Assembly (NCBI GenBank): GCA_031402355.1
Contig: JANNSG010000134.1
Coordinates: 12,497-76,496, forward strand
Direction: 5' to 3'
Origin: JACMNW01 sp031402355
GTDB taxonomy: Bacteria > Pseudomonadota > Alphaproteobacteria > Rhodobacterales > Rhodobacteraceae
Length of the DNA: 64,000 bases
A program made the position numbers and the translations under genes. The notes beneath the pieces were generated by a model. That model was not told the DNA's origin. It worked only from the letters and a program-made list of their open reading frames with translations, and made no database searches. Numbering within the stretch: position 1 is the stretch's first letter; each line of letters opens with the position of its first letter. This document shows, one piece after another, positions 31,859 to 41,079 of the stretch.

Positions 31859-33529
31859 CTAACGCATCATGAAATGCGGCGTCATTGCCGCAAAGGCCAC
31901 TGCCATCGCGGCCACCCCTTGCCGGTCTTCCGGAGTCAGCGCCATGGTGGCATCAACATCGCCCACCTCAAATGCCGCCGACAATTCGGGCAGCAAATCG
32001 GGCGCATCAGGCCCGCGCAGCCGTGCCACCCAATACCCGGTGAAGGCCGCAAAACTGCTTGCCTCCGGTGGTGTGGCTGCCGCCAGCGACGTCTGAGTGC
32101 AGCCAAACCAATCATCATGCGCAAAGAAAGCAAGATCAACAAAACGGTTCATGGTGGACGGCGAAGACCACCGCGATGCGCGGTCAGGGTGGCCAGTGGG
32201 AGGCCCGTAGGAATGCTGATGCCAGCCCGCACGCGCCAATTGCCAATCAAAGCCCAACTCGGTTGCCGAAATTTCTGCTCCGGTGGCACGGTAAAGACCG
32301 GCCAGAAACTCAAACGGCCGCCGCAGCTTTGATGGCGGGGTGTCAGCAAACAACGGCTCCGCCACGATCGCGCGGATCACCTGAGCGATCTGGTCGGGCG
32401 CATCAGAAGCGCCCAGAAACACTGTTGCCATACGGTCAATCATGCCCGGATCGGGATCGTCCACCAACAGCCGCCGGATCAGTTTCCTGCACACATAGGC
32501 CGCTGTGCCGGGATGCGTGGCCAGCATGTCCAACACCCGGTCACCGTCTGCCATCGGCGCTTGGTTCGGGCCAAACTCCACCCCCAGAATGCGCTTTTGA
32601 TACGGGTCATGCCACGCCTCGACATAGTGAAAACGCCCGGTCTTGGGCGTCGCAACCCCTTCGCTGACATACCGCCCGTCGCCCACCGTCCAGCCGGTAA
32701 AAGCCCGCGCCACCTCGTATACATCCTGATCAATATAGGCCAAGGCCAGCCCATCCTCCGCCCCCGGCACATCGCGCCAGTTTGGGGCGGTATCATTGAC
32801 GTAGTTTTGCGCCCCCAAAGTGTGCAATTCCAGCAATTCGCGGGCAAAGTTTTCATTCGCGGGGCTGGCCCTGCTTTCTTCATTGTTCAAGTAGTACAGC
32901 ATGGCAGGCGACCGCGCGACGCCCCCCAACATCGCGCGAAAACTGCCAAAGGCATTGTCGCGCAACATCGCGTCATAGCTGGGAAAAAACGCTGCCGTCA
33001 TTTCAGATTTCATCGCATTGACGCTGAAATGATCATGCCAGAACTGCGTCACCAATTCGCGCAACTGTGCCTTGGCATGCACGGCCCGGATCAGCGACGC
33101 CGCGATCACTTCCTGTGCAGGCCGGATGCGTTCGGTGTATTCCATCGCAATGGTGAAATCCAAAAATGCCACATGGCTTGCCGGATCTGCTGTCAGGCTG
33201 GTCAGCGGGCGCATCTCGTCCATTGCCGGCCAACTTCCGGCCTCTCCGTCATCACCCGCTTCGTAGTTTATCCGCAATCGCGCGGCTGCAAGGCGGGTGT
33301 CCAAGTCTGCGTCACTGGCAGGCATAGCCAGCTGCGCCTCTAGCCACCCAAGCGCACCAAGGCCTGCATAGTCGGCTCGCGAGGCGTCGTTTGCACCAAA
33401 ACTTAGCCTGTTCAAAAACTGCTCCGCGCCAGACACGCCTGCATCGGCCAGCGCCAGAACCGGGCGGGGCAGGGCCGTAGCCACGCAAAGAGCGGCAAGC
33501 CGTTGATGAAAAGCGCGACGTGTCAGCAT
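31859..33529 (-). CDS. DUF1800 domain secreted protein
   Basis: About 556 residues. The ATG at 33529 (AGGGA upstream) starts a signal sequence, 'MLTRRAFHQRLAALCVATAL' then 'PRPVLALADA', with a twin-Arg-like pair; the longer frame from 33700 is not credible. DUF1800 markers: 'AEQFLNRLSFGA', 'LVTQFWHDHFSV', 'NFARELLELHTLG', 'VARAFTGWTVGDG' and 'FVCRKLIRRLLVD'-like text. It is the upstream member of the DUF1800-DUF1501 operon. Family function is not established. Confidence 0.87.
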   Translation of the reverse strand: MLTRRAFHQRLAALCVATALPRPVLALADAGVSGAEQFLNRLSFGANDASRADYAGLGALGWLEAQLAMPASDADLDTRLAAARLRINYEAGDDGEAGSWPAMDEMRPLTSLTADPASHVAFLDFTIAMEYTERIRPAQEVIAASLIRAVHAKAQLRELVTQFWHDHFSVNAMKSEMTAAFFPSYDAMLRDNAFGSFRAMLGGVARSPAMLYYLNNEESRASPANENFARELLELHTLGAQNYVNDTAPNWRDVPGAEDGLALAYIDQDVYEVARAFTGWTVGDGRYVSEGVATPKTGRFHYVEAWHDPYQKRILGVEFGPNQAPMADGDRVLDMLATHPGTAAYVCRKLIRRLLVDDPDPGMIDRMATVFLGASDAPDQIAQVIRAIVAEPLFADTPPSKLRRPFEFLAGLYRATGAEISATELGFDWQLARAGWHQHSYGPPTGHPDRASRWSSPSTMNRFVDLAFFAHDDWFGCTQTSLAAATPPEASSFAAFTGYWVARLRGPDAPDLLPELSAAFEVGDVDATMALTPEDRQGVAAMAVAFAAMTPHFMMR

Positions 33530-33726
33530 GGCGGTCCCTGTCTTTTCTTGCGTAAAAAAGCATTTTTGATCAAAAGCATAGCGCAGCATGCAAGCTTGCC
33601 AAATACTTTTTGACAGCATGCCGCACCTTGCGCGATTTCCTGCACAGAAACCCGCCTGACGGATGCGGCTTGGCAAGGCGTTGCTTTTGCACCAAAACAC
33701 CCTTCACTCTAAAAATGGACAACACA

Positions 33727-34857
33727 ATGGCGCAGCGGTTCAAATTTCAGGTGAACGCCGCCGACGGCAAAGCGCGGACAGGCGTCATCAGCACCCCACG
33801 CGGTGATATTCGAACGCCAGCCTTCATGCCGGTGGGCACGGCGGCTACCGTCAAGGCGATGCTGCCTGACTCTGTCCGTGCCACCGGGGCCGATATCCTG
33901 CTGGGCAACACCTATCATTTGATGCTGCGCCCGACCGCCGAACGCATTGCGCGCCTTGGTGGCCTGCACACATTCATGAACTGGGATCGCCCAATTCTAA
34001 CGGATAGTGGCGGCTTCCAAGTCATGTCCCTCGCCGCCCTGCGCAAACTGACCGAAGAAGGCGTCACCTTCGCCAGCCATATCGACGGATCGAAGCACAT
34101 GCTGTCGCCAGAGCGCAGCATGGAGATCCAGAAACTGCTCGGCTCCGACATCGTCATGTGCTTTGACGAATGCCCGGCCTTGCCTGCTACCGACGCAGAA
34201 GTTGCCAAGTCCATGGCGCTTTCCATGCGTTGGGCGCAAAGATCTCGCGATGCCTTTGGTGATCGCCCCGGCCATGCGTTGTTTGGCATAATGCAGGGCG
34301 GTGTGACGCAGGCACTTCGCGAAGAATCTGCCAAGGCCCTGATCGACATTGGCTTTGATGGCTACGCCGTCGGCGGCCTTGCGGTGGGCGAAGGCCAAAA
34401 GGCGATGTTTGGCGTCCTCGATTACGCCCCCGACATGCTGCCGCAAGATAAACCCCGCTATCTGATGGGCGTCGGTAAGCCCGATGACATCGTAGGTGCA
34501 GTAGTGCGCGGCATCGACATGATGGATTGCGTTCTGCCGTCACGCTCTGGCCGCACCGGGCAGGCGTGGACCGACCGGGGCCAGGTGAACATCAAAAACG
34601 CCCGCCACATGGACGACCCGCGCCCTTTGGATGAGGCCTGCACATGCCCCGCTTGTGCTAACTACAGCCGCGCCTACCTGCACCACGTCTTCAAATCGGG
34701 CGAGATCATCGCAACCATGCTACTGACATGGCACAATCTGCATTACTACCAGCAACTGATGCAGGGTCTACGCGATGCGATTGCCGCGCAAGGGTTGACA
34801 GAATTCGTTGAACGCTTTCACGCGCAACGGGCAGTGGGCGATATTGACCCTAACTAG
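33727..34857 (+). CDS. tgt: Queuine/preQ1 tRNA-ribosyltransferase
   Basis: About 376 residues. It exchanges the wobble guanine of GUN anticodons for preQ1, a step of queuosine synthesis. Seen: 'PRGDIRTPAFMPVGTAATVK', the first catalytic Asp in 'LTDSGGFQVMS', the nucleophile Asp region 'DMMDCVLPSRSGRTG', and the zinc site 'CTCPACANYSRAYLHH'. I place the start at 33727, which aligns with other members; ATG 33715 is four codons upstream and also possible. queA, the next enzyme of the pathway, is far away at 59455, so the two are not in one operon here. Confidence 0.92.
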   Translation: MAQRFKFQVNAADGKARTGVISTPRGDIRTPAFMPVGTAATVKAMLPDSVRATGADILLGNTYHLMLRPTAERIARLGGLHTFMNWDRPILTDSGGFQVMSLAALRKLTEEGVTFASHIDGSKHMLSPERSMEIQKLLGSDIVMCFDECPALPATDAEVAKSMALSMRWAQRSRDAFGDRPGHALFGIMQGGVTQALREESAKALIDIGFDGYAVGGLAVGEGQKAMFGVLDYAPDMLPQDKPRYLMGVGKPDDIVGAVVRGIDMMDCVLPSRSGRTGQAWTDRGQVNIKNARHMDDPRPLDEACTCPACANYSRAYLHHVFKSGEIIATMLLTWHNLHYYQQLMQGLRDAIAAQGLTEFVERFHAQRAVGDIDPN

Positions 34858-35383
34858 CTTTTCGTTGGACGGTGAACATCAACGTGCAGCCGGGTTCCTT
34901 TTTACCGTCGAACTGGGTGTCAACAAGTTGTTCCTTACACTCTATATGGATCATGTTGTGGGACCCAAAGGGTATGTCAACATCCATTATTTGCGGTTCA
35001 CCCGGCCCGTTACGGACCTGCCATTTTGGTTCGTGCTTGTGGTAATGCTTGAAGTAAACAGATGTAGAACTTGCGCCTAGAGTAATAGGCGTAACGCCGG
35101 CGACCGAAATGCCCAGAATATTTTTGTCCAAGAACACACCAATGCGTTTGTCGCGATTGGAAGCCACCTGAATTCCGTTCGGCATGATTTGCGCCCTGAA
35201 ACCGGGTGCGGCATCAAGACCACCAACAAACGTGTTGTGATCCATGAAACGCTCGATGCAGCGGCCAATCACCTCCATCTGGTCAAATCCATTTGATGGC
35301 GGGGTGGCCTTGGACTGCGTGCTTTGTGGTGCGGCGGCAGGTTTTGGGGGCGCTGCTGGTTTGCGGCCAAATAGGTTGAACAT
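34850..35383 (-). CDS. Hypothetical protein
   Basis: 177 residues, unknown family. After 'MFNLFGRKP' there is a Pro/Ala/Ser/Thr-rich linker (about residues 8-30), then a compact mixed domain rich in His and Lys (YFKHYHKHEPKWQV). No signal peptide or membrane span. GAGGAAA precedes the ATG. Base composition is lower in G+C than tgt and lon on either side, which may signal recent acquisition. Its end overlaps the end of tgt by 8 bp (convergent). Confidence 0.6.
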   Translation of the reverse strand: MFNLFGRKPAAPPKPAAAPQSTQSKATPPSNGFDQMEVIGRCIERFMDHNTFVGGLDAAPGFRAQIMPNGIQVASNRDKRIGVFLDKNILGISVAGVTPITLGASSTSVYFKHYHKHEPKWQVRNGPGEPQIMDVDIPFGSHNMIHIECKEQLVDTQFDGKKEPGCTLMFTVQRKAS

Positions 35384-35539
35384 TTGATTTCCTCAGAAAA
35401 AGGCGATTGTTCCAATAACCGCAAGTAATGTGGCAAGATTTTGGCGATTGCCGTGCTTTTACTTGATGAACATTCTTTGCATTGTCTGCTTGCAGCCCGC
35501 CCCTCAGAGGCGCATCATCGCAAGCACGGTTTGGTGCAG

Positions 35540-35569
35540 TTGAAACACCGCAAGGTCAGCACCAGATAT
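35540..35569 (+). promoter_or_regulatory. Possible heat-shock (RpoH-type) promoter of lon
   Basis: TTGAAA at 35540-35545 and CCAGATAT at 35562-35569 with a 16-bp spacer resemble the RpoH pattern known for lon genes. The match to the -10 consensus is imperfect, so this is a suggestion only. No other gene is seen between 35384 and 35645. Confidence 0.3.
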
Positions 35570-35645
35570 ACTTACCAAGACAGGGAATAGCCAAAGTGCT
35601 GCCGATATCCGGGGCCGGGGCCGTTCTGCCAGCAAAGGACATAAT

Positions 35646-38054
35646 ATGACCGACCAACTTTCCGCCTCGTATCCCGTGCTTCCGCTGCGCGATATTGTCG
35701 TCTTCCCGCATATGATCGTGCCGCTGTTTGTGGGCCGCGAAAAATCGGTTCGCGCACTGGAAGAGGTGATGGCAGATGACAAGCAGATTCTGCTTTCGTC
35801 GCAGATCGACCCGTCGATTGACGATCCGACCACCGATGGCATTTACCGCGTCGGAGTTCTGGCCAATGTGCTGCAACTGCTGAAGCTGCCCGATGGCACT
35901 GTGAAAGTGTTGGTCGAGGGCAAGGCGCGGGTGCAGATCACCGAATTTGTCACCAACCCATCGTTCTTTGAGGCCTCTGCCGAACTGTTGACCGAAGTGC
36001 CCGGCGATGCCGCGTCAGTTGAGGCTTTGGTGCGCACGGTAGGCGAAGAATTCGAACGTTATGCCAAGATCAAGAAGAATATCCCCGAAGAGGCGCTTTC
36101 TGCCGTTGCCGAAACCCGCGAACCCAACCGTCTGGCCGACCTTGTGTCCGGCCATCTGGGCGTGGATGTGGCGCTGAAGCAAGACCTTCTGGAAACCCTG
36201 AACGTGGCTGAACGCCTTGAAAAGGTCTACGGCCAGATGCAGGGCGAAATGTCGGTGCTGCAGGTCGAGAAAAAGATCAAGACTCGCGTCAAAAGCCAGA
36301 TGGAGCGTACCCAGCGCGAATATTATCTGAACGAACAGATGAAGGCCATTCAGCGCGAACTTGGCGATGGCGAGGAAGGCCAGAACGAAGTGGCTGAGCT
36401 GGAGGCCCGTATCGCCAAGACGCAGTTTTCGAAGGAAGCCCGCGATAAGGCGGAAGCCGAGCTGAAAAAGCTGAAATCCATGTCCCCGATGAGCGCCGAA
36501 GCGACCGTCGTGCGCAACTACCTCGACTGGCTGCTTTCGGTGCCATGGGGCGTCAAGTCCCGCATGAAGAAAGACCTAGGTGCTGCTCAAAAGGTGCTGG
36601 ATGCCGATCACTACGGGTTAGAGAAGGTCAAGGAACGCATCGTTGAATATCTGGCAGTGCAAGCCCGGTCTGCCAAACTGAAAGGCCCGATCCTTTGCTT
36701 GGTCGGCCCCCCCGGCGTGGGTAAAACTTCGCTCGGGCGGTCGGTTGCCAAGGCCACGGGGCGTGAATTCATCCGCATCTCGCTGGGCGGGGTGCGTGAC
36801 GAATCCGAAATACGCGGTCACCGCCGTACCTATATCGGCTCAATGCCCGGCAAGATTATCCAGGCGCTGAAGAAAGCGAAAACCACCAACCCGCTGATCC
36901 TGCTCGATGAAATTGACAAGATGGGTCAGGATTTCCGCGGCGATCCGGCATCGGCGATGCTTGAGGTGTTGGACCCTGAACAAAACGCCACCTTCACAGA
37001 TCACTATCTGGAAGTGGAATATGATCTGTCAAACGTGATGTTCATCACCACGGCGAACAGCTACAACATGCCCTCGCCTTTGCTTGACCGGATGGAAATC
37101 ATTCCGCTGGCAGGCTATACCGAGGATGAAAAGCGCGAAATTGCCAAGGGTCACCTGATCGCCAAGCAAATCGCCAATCACGCGCTGAAAAAGGGTGAAT
37201 TCAAGATCACCGACGACGCCTTGCTGGAAATGATCCGCACCTACACCCGCGAAGCCGGTGTGCGGAATCTGGAACGCGAAATCGCCAAACTGGCGCGCAA
37301 AGCGGTCACTGAAATCGTCAAGGGCACCACCAAAACGGTTGAAGTGACGCCAGACCTGCTGGAAAGTTTCCTTGGGGTAAAGCGCTACCGTTACGGTCTG
37401 GCTGAACTTGAAGATCAGGTTGGCGTGGTCACTGGCCTTGCCTGGACATCGGTCGGCGGTGAGTTGCTGTCGATTGAGGCGCTGCGTCTGCCCGGCAAGG
37501 GTCGCATGAAAACCACAGGCAAACTGGGCGATGTGATGAAGGAAAGCATCGAGGCGGCAAGCAGCTATGTCCGCTCTGTCTCGCCGCAACTGGGTGTCAA
37601 GCCGACCAAGTTCGAGACGATGGATATCCACGTTCACGTACCCGAAGGCGCCACGCCGAAGGATGGTCCCTCGGCGGGGCTGGCCATGGTTACCTCTATC
37701 GTGTCGGTGATCACCGGCATTCCGGTGCGCCGCGACATTGCGATGACGGGTGAGGTAACCCTGCGCGGCAATGCACTGCCGATCGGCGGCTTGAAGGAAA
37801 AACTGCTGGCGGCGCTGCGTGGCGGCATCAAGACCGTGCTGATTCCGCAGGAAAATGCCAAGGATCTGATCGAAATTCCTGACAATGTGAAACAGGGTTT
37901 GACCATCATCCCGGTTTCCCATGTGCGTGAAGTTCTCAAGCACGCCTTGGTGCGCAGCCCCGAACCTATCGAGTGGGACGAAGCGGCGGAAGAAGCGGCA
38001 GCCGCTGCCCGGCAGGCCGTACCCGGGCTACCTCAGGCGCAGACCGCGCATTGA
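35646..38054 (+). CDS. lon: ATP-dependent protease Lon
   Basis: 802 residues, usual length for bacterial LonA, which degrades damaged and regulatory proteins in the cytoplasm. N-terminal substrate domain 'YPVLPLRDIVVFPHMIVPLF', a long coiled-coil middle (about 190-270), AAA+ domain with Walker A 'GPPGVGKTSLGRS' and Walker B 'LILLDEIDKM', and the protease domain with catalytic Ser in 'KDGPSAGLAM' and Lys in 'GGLKEKLLAAL'. Transcribed alone and closed by two hairpins. Confidence 0.96.
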   Translation: MTDQLSASYPVLPLRDIVVFPHMIVPLFVGREKSVRALEEVMADDKQILLSSQIDPSIDDPTTDGIYRVGVLANVLQLLKLPDGTVKVLVEGKARVQITEFVTNPSFFEASAELLTEVPGDAASVEALVRTVGEEFERYAKIKKNIPEEALSAVAETREPNRLADLVSGHLGVDVALKQDLLETLNVAERLEKVYGQMQGEMSVLQVEKKIKTRVKSQMERTQREYYLNEQMKAIQRELGDGEEGQNEVAELEARIAKTQFSKEARDKAEAELKKLKSMSPMSAEATVVRNYLDWLLSVPWGVKSRMKKDLGAAQKVLDADHYGLEKVKERIVEYLAVQARSAKLKGPILCLVGPPGVGKTSLGRSVAKATGREFIRISLGGVRDESEIRGHRRTYIGSMPGKIIQALKKAKTTNPLILLDEIDKMGQDFRGDPASAMLEVLDPEQNATFTDHYLEVEYDLSNVMFITTANSYNMPSPLLDRMEIIPLAGYTEDEKREIAKGHLIAKQIANHALKKGEFKITDDALLEMIRTYTREAGVRNLEREIAKLARKAVTEIVKGTTKTVEVTPDLLESFLGVKRYRYGLAELEDQVGVVTGLAWTSVGGELLSIEALRLPGKGRMKTTGKLGDVMKESIEAASSYVRSVSPQLGVKPTKFETMDIHVHVPEGATPKDGPSAGLAMVTSIVSVITGIPVRRDIAMTGEVTLRGNALPIGGLKEKLLAALRGGIKTVLIPQENAKDLIEIPDNVKQGLTIIPVSHVREVLKHALVRSPEPIEWDEAAEEAAAAARQAVPGLPQAQTAH

Positions 38055-38071
38055 GTTCAGGATAAAAAAAG

Positions 38072-38098
38072 GCATGACGCGCCCGGTGCGCGTCATGC
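38072..38098 (+). terminator. Terminator of lon
   Basis: A perfect 11-bp stem (GCATGACGCGC / GCGCGTCATGC) with a 5-nt loop, preceded by seven A and followed by ATTTTCC. It starts 18 bp after the lon stop. Confidence 0.8.
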
Positions 38099-38198
38099 AT
38101 TTTCCAATGACGCCCTGCGACGCATCGGAAAGTATGGGTTGCCGGTGCCTGCCGCTTGAACGATCAGCTTTGATGTCGGAATAATGACCAGTAACCAA

Positions 38199-38223
38199 AA
38201 AAGCGCTCCTGCGGGGCGCTTTT
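38199..38223. terminator. Bidirectional terminator-like hairpin
   Basis: AAAAGCGCTCC pairs with GGGGCGCTTTT (one G-U) around a 3-nt loop. On the minus strand it is followed by a T-run and lies 30 bp past the small secreted-protein gene; on the plus strand it ends in TTTT and can back up the lon terminator. Confidence 0.7.
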
Positions 38224-38252
38224 GAGGGGACAAAAATCCAATAACGTGACGG

Positions 38253-38480
38253 TCAGATTGGTGCAGGAGGTGGCACCACGCCGCCGCCGCCGCTACCCCC
38301 GGAAACCGCGGCTGCGATCAACAACAGCAAGATGATCGGGATGACAATGCCGCCTGCGGATGACGAAGCGGCAGCCTCGACTTCGTCAGGGGCCATGATT
38401 GGTTCGCCCAGACCACCTGCCGTCGCTGTCATCGCTGACAGTGCAAGCACGGCCGTCGTTGTCACAAGAAGTTTACGCAT
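38253..38480 (-). CDS. Small secreted/membrane protein with Gly- and Pro-rich tail
   Basis: 75 residues. Signal peptide 'MRKLLVTTTAVLALSAMTATAG', an acidic-Ser linker, then a hydrophobic helix 'GGIVIPIILLLLIAAAVSGG' and a 'GGGGVVPPPAPI' tail. Small proteins of this design are frequent in Rhodobacteraceae; no function is known. Isolated gene with its own terminator. Confidence 0.65.
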   Translation of the reverse strand: MRKLLVTTTAVLALSAMTATAGGLGEPIMAPDEVEAAASSSAGGIVIPIILLLLIAAAVSGGSGGGGVVPPPAPI

Positions 38481-38776
38481 CGTCCCGTCTCCCCAATTAA
38501 AACTAGGCCAAACCCTTACTGTCCATTTGCTTCAAGTCAACCGGGAACTGTCATCTAAAGGAATATTAGCGGGAATTGACCGAACACTAAAGCGTCGAAC
38601 AAGACGGATGGCAAACAGCGGGATGTTGTGGCCGTCCGGCTCTCTCGGGTGGGGAGGAGCCCTCAACCGATCGGGGAAATTCTGCCTTTCCTGTGGTCCG
38701 ACGCTAAATCCAGTAGAGTTTGGGACAAATTGCCGCTAAAGATGGTGGATGAGTCAGCTTAAGCAACAGGGCCATC

Positions 38777-39277
38777 ATGATCACCAAACCAAAGCAAGCC
38801 AGCCCCGTGCCGGCAAAGACAACCGCCGCGAAATCCCTGACTGCCGCCAAGAAAGCGGCAACGCCTCGGGCCTTGGCGGGAACAAAAGCAGCCAAGGTGC
38901 CTGCCCCGGTTGTGGTGGCGTTGGCTGCGAAGGCGGAAGTTGCAAAGGCGCCCAAAGCGACAGGTCCAGCTGCAGTTGCTTCGGTGTCGAAGCCTGCTGC
39001 GTCTCTGAAAAAGAAAGATCTGATCGAGCGGGTTCTGACAGTAACCGGCGGCAAGAAGAAAATCGTGCGCGATATCGTCGAGGCAACCTTGACGGTTCTT
39101 GGCGATGCTTTGTCGAAAGGCGAGATGCTGAACTTGCCGCCGTTTGGCAAAGCCAAGGTCAGCCGGCCGTCGGATACTGCGTCAGGCCGGCCGATGACGG
39201 TCAAGCTGCGTCGTGGTCCGGGCGGAGGGCAACGGGGACCAAAGGCAAAGCAGGCTCTTGCAGACCTCGACGACTGA
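38777..39277 (+). CDS. HU-like DNA-binding protein with basic Ala/Lys-rich N-terminal tail
   Basis: 166 residues. Residues about 78-155 are an HU/IHF-type domain (KKKDLIERVLTVTGGKKKIV ... GDALSKGEMLNLPPFGKAKV, then the basic arm and 'GRPMTVKLRRGPG'). In front lies a ~75-residue Ala/Lys/Pro tail with AAK-type repeats resembling histone H1 or AlgP. It would bind and compact DNA. The stretch 38481-38776 upstream holds no other gene I can support. A tRNA-Val gene follows 18 bp after the stop. Confidence 0.8.
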   Translation: MITKPKQASPVPAKTTAAKSLTAAKKAATPRALAGTKAAKVPAPVVVALAAKAEVAKAPKATGPAAVASVSKPAASLKKKDLIERVLTVTGGKKKIVRDIVEATLTVLGDALSKGEMLNLPPFGKAKVSRPSDTASGRPMTVKLRRGPGGGQRGPKAKQALADLDD

Positions 39278-39295
39278 CGCTAATTGGCCGCGCAG

Positions 39296-39370
39296 GGGTG
39301 ATTAGCTCAGTGGTAGAGCGCTTCGTTCACATCGAAGATGTCAGGGGTTCAAATCCCTTATCACCCACCA
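39296..39370 (+). tRNA. tRNA-Val(CAC)
   Basis: GGGTGAT/ATCACCC acceptor stem, D-arm AGCTCAGTGGTAGAGC, anticodon loop TTCACAT between CTTCG/CGAAG, T-arm with TTCAAAT, encoded CCA. The anticodon is CAC (codon GUG). Confidence 0.95.
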
Positions 39371-39569
39371 TCTTTTTGCGGGACCGGGCCTGATCAAAGC
39401 CTGTCAGGAAACTGACGGGCGGGTTTTGTGAATGGCGGTGTCGCATCAAATCTGATGGGATTGCTTGTCGATGCGGCGATGATCTGGCTAGATTGGGTGA
39501 GGTTTGTGTTTCGGGGGGCAGCTTTTGGGGCTTGCAGGCTGAGCCCAGCTTGGCTAAATGCAGCCCTGA

Positions 39570-39645
<76 letters not shown>

Positions 39646-39824
39646 TATCCCCGGTATCACGTGTGTTACGTTTCGTAAGCCGTTGTTCCAAAACAGTATA
39701 AAAATTTCCGTTCACCAATTTTTAATCTGTTAGCCTGTGCATCCTTGCACAGTGCGCGCGCGTGGGGATGGGGCTGCGCAAGGGCGAAAGCAGACTATGT
39801 TGGCACAAATCACGGAGGTTTGAG

Positions 39825-40763
39825 ATGAGCTGGAACCCTGCCCTTGATCCAAGCATCCCCGTCGGTGACGCTGTTGATGCCATTGAAACCGTCATCGTGC
39901 CACGTGCGCGCGATCTGGGCGGGTTCGAGGTGCGGCGCGCCCTTCCGTCCCAACACCGCCAGATGGTGGGGCCGTTCATTTTCTTTGATCAGATGGGACC
40001 GGCTGAATTTCTGACCGGCCAGGGAATAGACGTCCGCCCGCATCCCCACATCGGGCTAGCGACTGTGACCTATCTTCTGAAAGGCCGTATCCATCACCGT
40101 GATAGCCTTGGAACGGATCAATGGATCGAACCCGGGGCCGTGAATTGGATGCTGGCCGGGCAGGGGATCACCCATTCCGAACGGATGGACGGCGAGATGC
40201 GGGCAAAGCCGCATTCCTTGTTTGGCCTGCAAACCTGGATCGCCCTTCCCAAAGCCCATGAAGACGACCCGGCCAACTTTCTGCATGCCCCACAGTCAGA
40301 CCTGCCGGTTTTGGAGGGGGAGGGAAAGTCGGTCCGCCTGATACTCGGAAGTCTCTGGGGCGAAACCGCCCCAATCAAGACCCCGTCAGAGATGTTCTAC
40401 GCGGACGCGACGCTTCAACCCCGCGCGGCCCTGCCGATGCCCGACAACCACGAAGATCGCGGCGTCTACATTCTTGCAGGCGAAATCACCGTGGCAGGCG
40501 AAACCTACGAGACGGGTCGGATGCTGGTTTTCCGCCCCGGTGACCGGATTTCCGTAAAAGCAGGGGATCAGGGTGCGCGTATCATGCTGCTAGGCGGGGC
40601 CACGATGGACGGGCCCCGTCACATCTGGTGGAATTTTGTGGCCTCGTCGCAAGACCGGATCAACGCCGCAAAAGAAGCCTGGCGCGCCGGGGATTGGGCC
40701 CATGGCCGGTTTAAGTTGCCACCGAATGATGATGCCGAATTTATTCCTGCCCCGGCAGCGTGA
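39825..40763 (+). CDS. Pirin-family protein
   Basis: About 312 residues of the bicupin pirin family, iron-binding cytoplasmic proteins with quercetinase-like or redox-sensing activity. The metal site is visible: 'DVRPHPHIGLATVTYLLKGR' (His-His), 'IHHRDSLG' (His) and a Glu in the later 'HSERMDGEM' block; the second cupin ends with 'GRMLVFRPGDRISVKAGD'. The ATG at 39825 with GGAGG upstream is chosen over 39762. Monocistronic. Confidence 0.87.
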   Translation: MSWNPALDPSIPVGDAVDAIETVIVPRARDLGGFEVRRALPSQHRQMVGPFIFFDQMGPAEFLTGQGIDVRPHPHIGLATVTYLLKGRIHHRDSLGTDQWIEPGAVNWMLAGQGITHSERMDGEMRAKPHSLFGLQTWIALPKAHEDDPANFLHAPQSDLPVLEGEGKSVRLILGSLWGETAPIKTPSEMFYADATLQPRAALPMPDNHEDRGVYILAGEITVAGETYETGRMLVFRPGDRISVKAGDQGARIMLLGGATMDGPRHIWWNFVASSQDRINAAKEAWRAGDWAHGRFKLPPNDDAEFIPAPAA

Positions 40764-40855
40764 TCTTACAGCGTTTTTCAGACAAGGGGCGCTTGACGCG
40801 GCTCTGCGGCTTCCGTAATACACGCAAACGTTCGGGCGATACCGGGCGGCGACGC

Positions 40856-40932
40856 GGGGTTGTAGCTCAGTTGGTTAGAGTATCGGCCTGTCACGCCGGG
40901 GGTCGCGGGTTCGAGCCCCGTCAACCTCGCCA
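40856..40932 (+). tRNA. tRNA-Asp(GTC)
   Basis: GGGGTTG/CAACCTC acceptor stem (one G-U), D-arm GCTCAGTTGGTTAGAGT, anticodon loop CTGTCAC in a GCCGG-type stem, T-arm GCGGGTTCGAGCCCCGT, discriminator G and encoded CCA. The anticodon is GTC. It is followed after 29 bp by a decayed copy. Confidence 0.94.
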
Positions 40933-40961
40933 TCGCCCCCGGATCGCCCGAACGCAAATGC

Positions 40962-41038
40962 GCAGATGTACCCCAGTTGGTTAGAGTGTCGGCCTGTCAC
41001 GCCGGGGGTCGCGGGTTCGAGCCCCGTCAACCGCGCTA
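40962..41038 (+). pseudogene. Decayed tRNA-Asp copy
   Basis: Nearly identical to the functional tRNA-Asp from the D-loop through the T-arm (anticodon GTC intact), but the 5' acceptor strand (GCAGATG) has two mismatches to the 3' strand (CAACCGC), the D-stem (CCCC/GAGT) has two mismatches, and the 3' end is CTA instead of CCA. It is therefore unlikely to be charged. Probably a tandem duplication that has lost its ends. Confidence 0.8.
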
Positions 41039-41079
41039 GTTTTGATCATCATACTGGATAGTCCTTCCCCGATCTGGCG

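Noticed and set aside
40962..41038. A second functional tRNA-Asp
   Set aside because: Two acceptor-stem and two D-stem mismatches and CTA in place of CCA; listed as a pseudogene instead.
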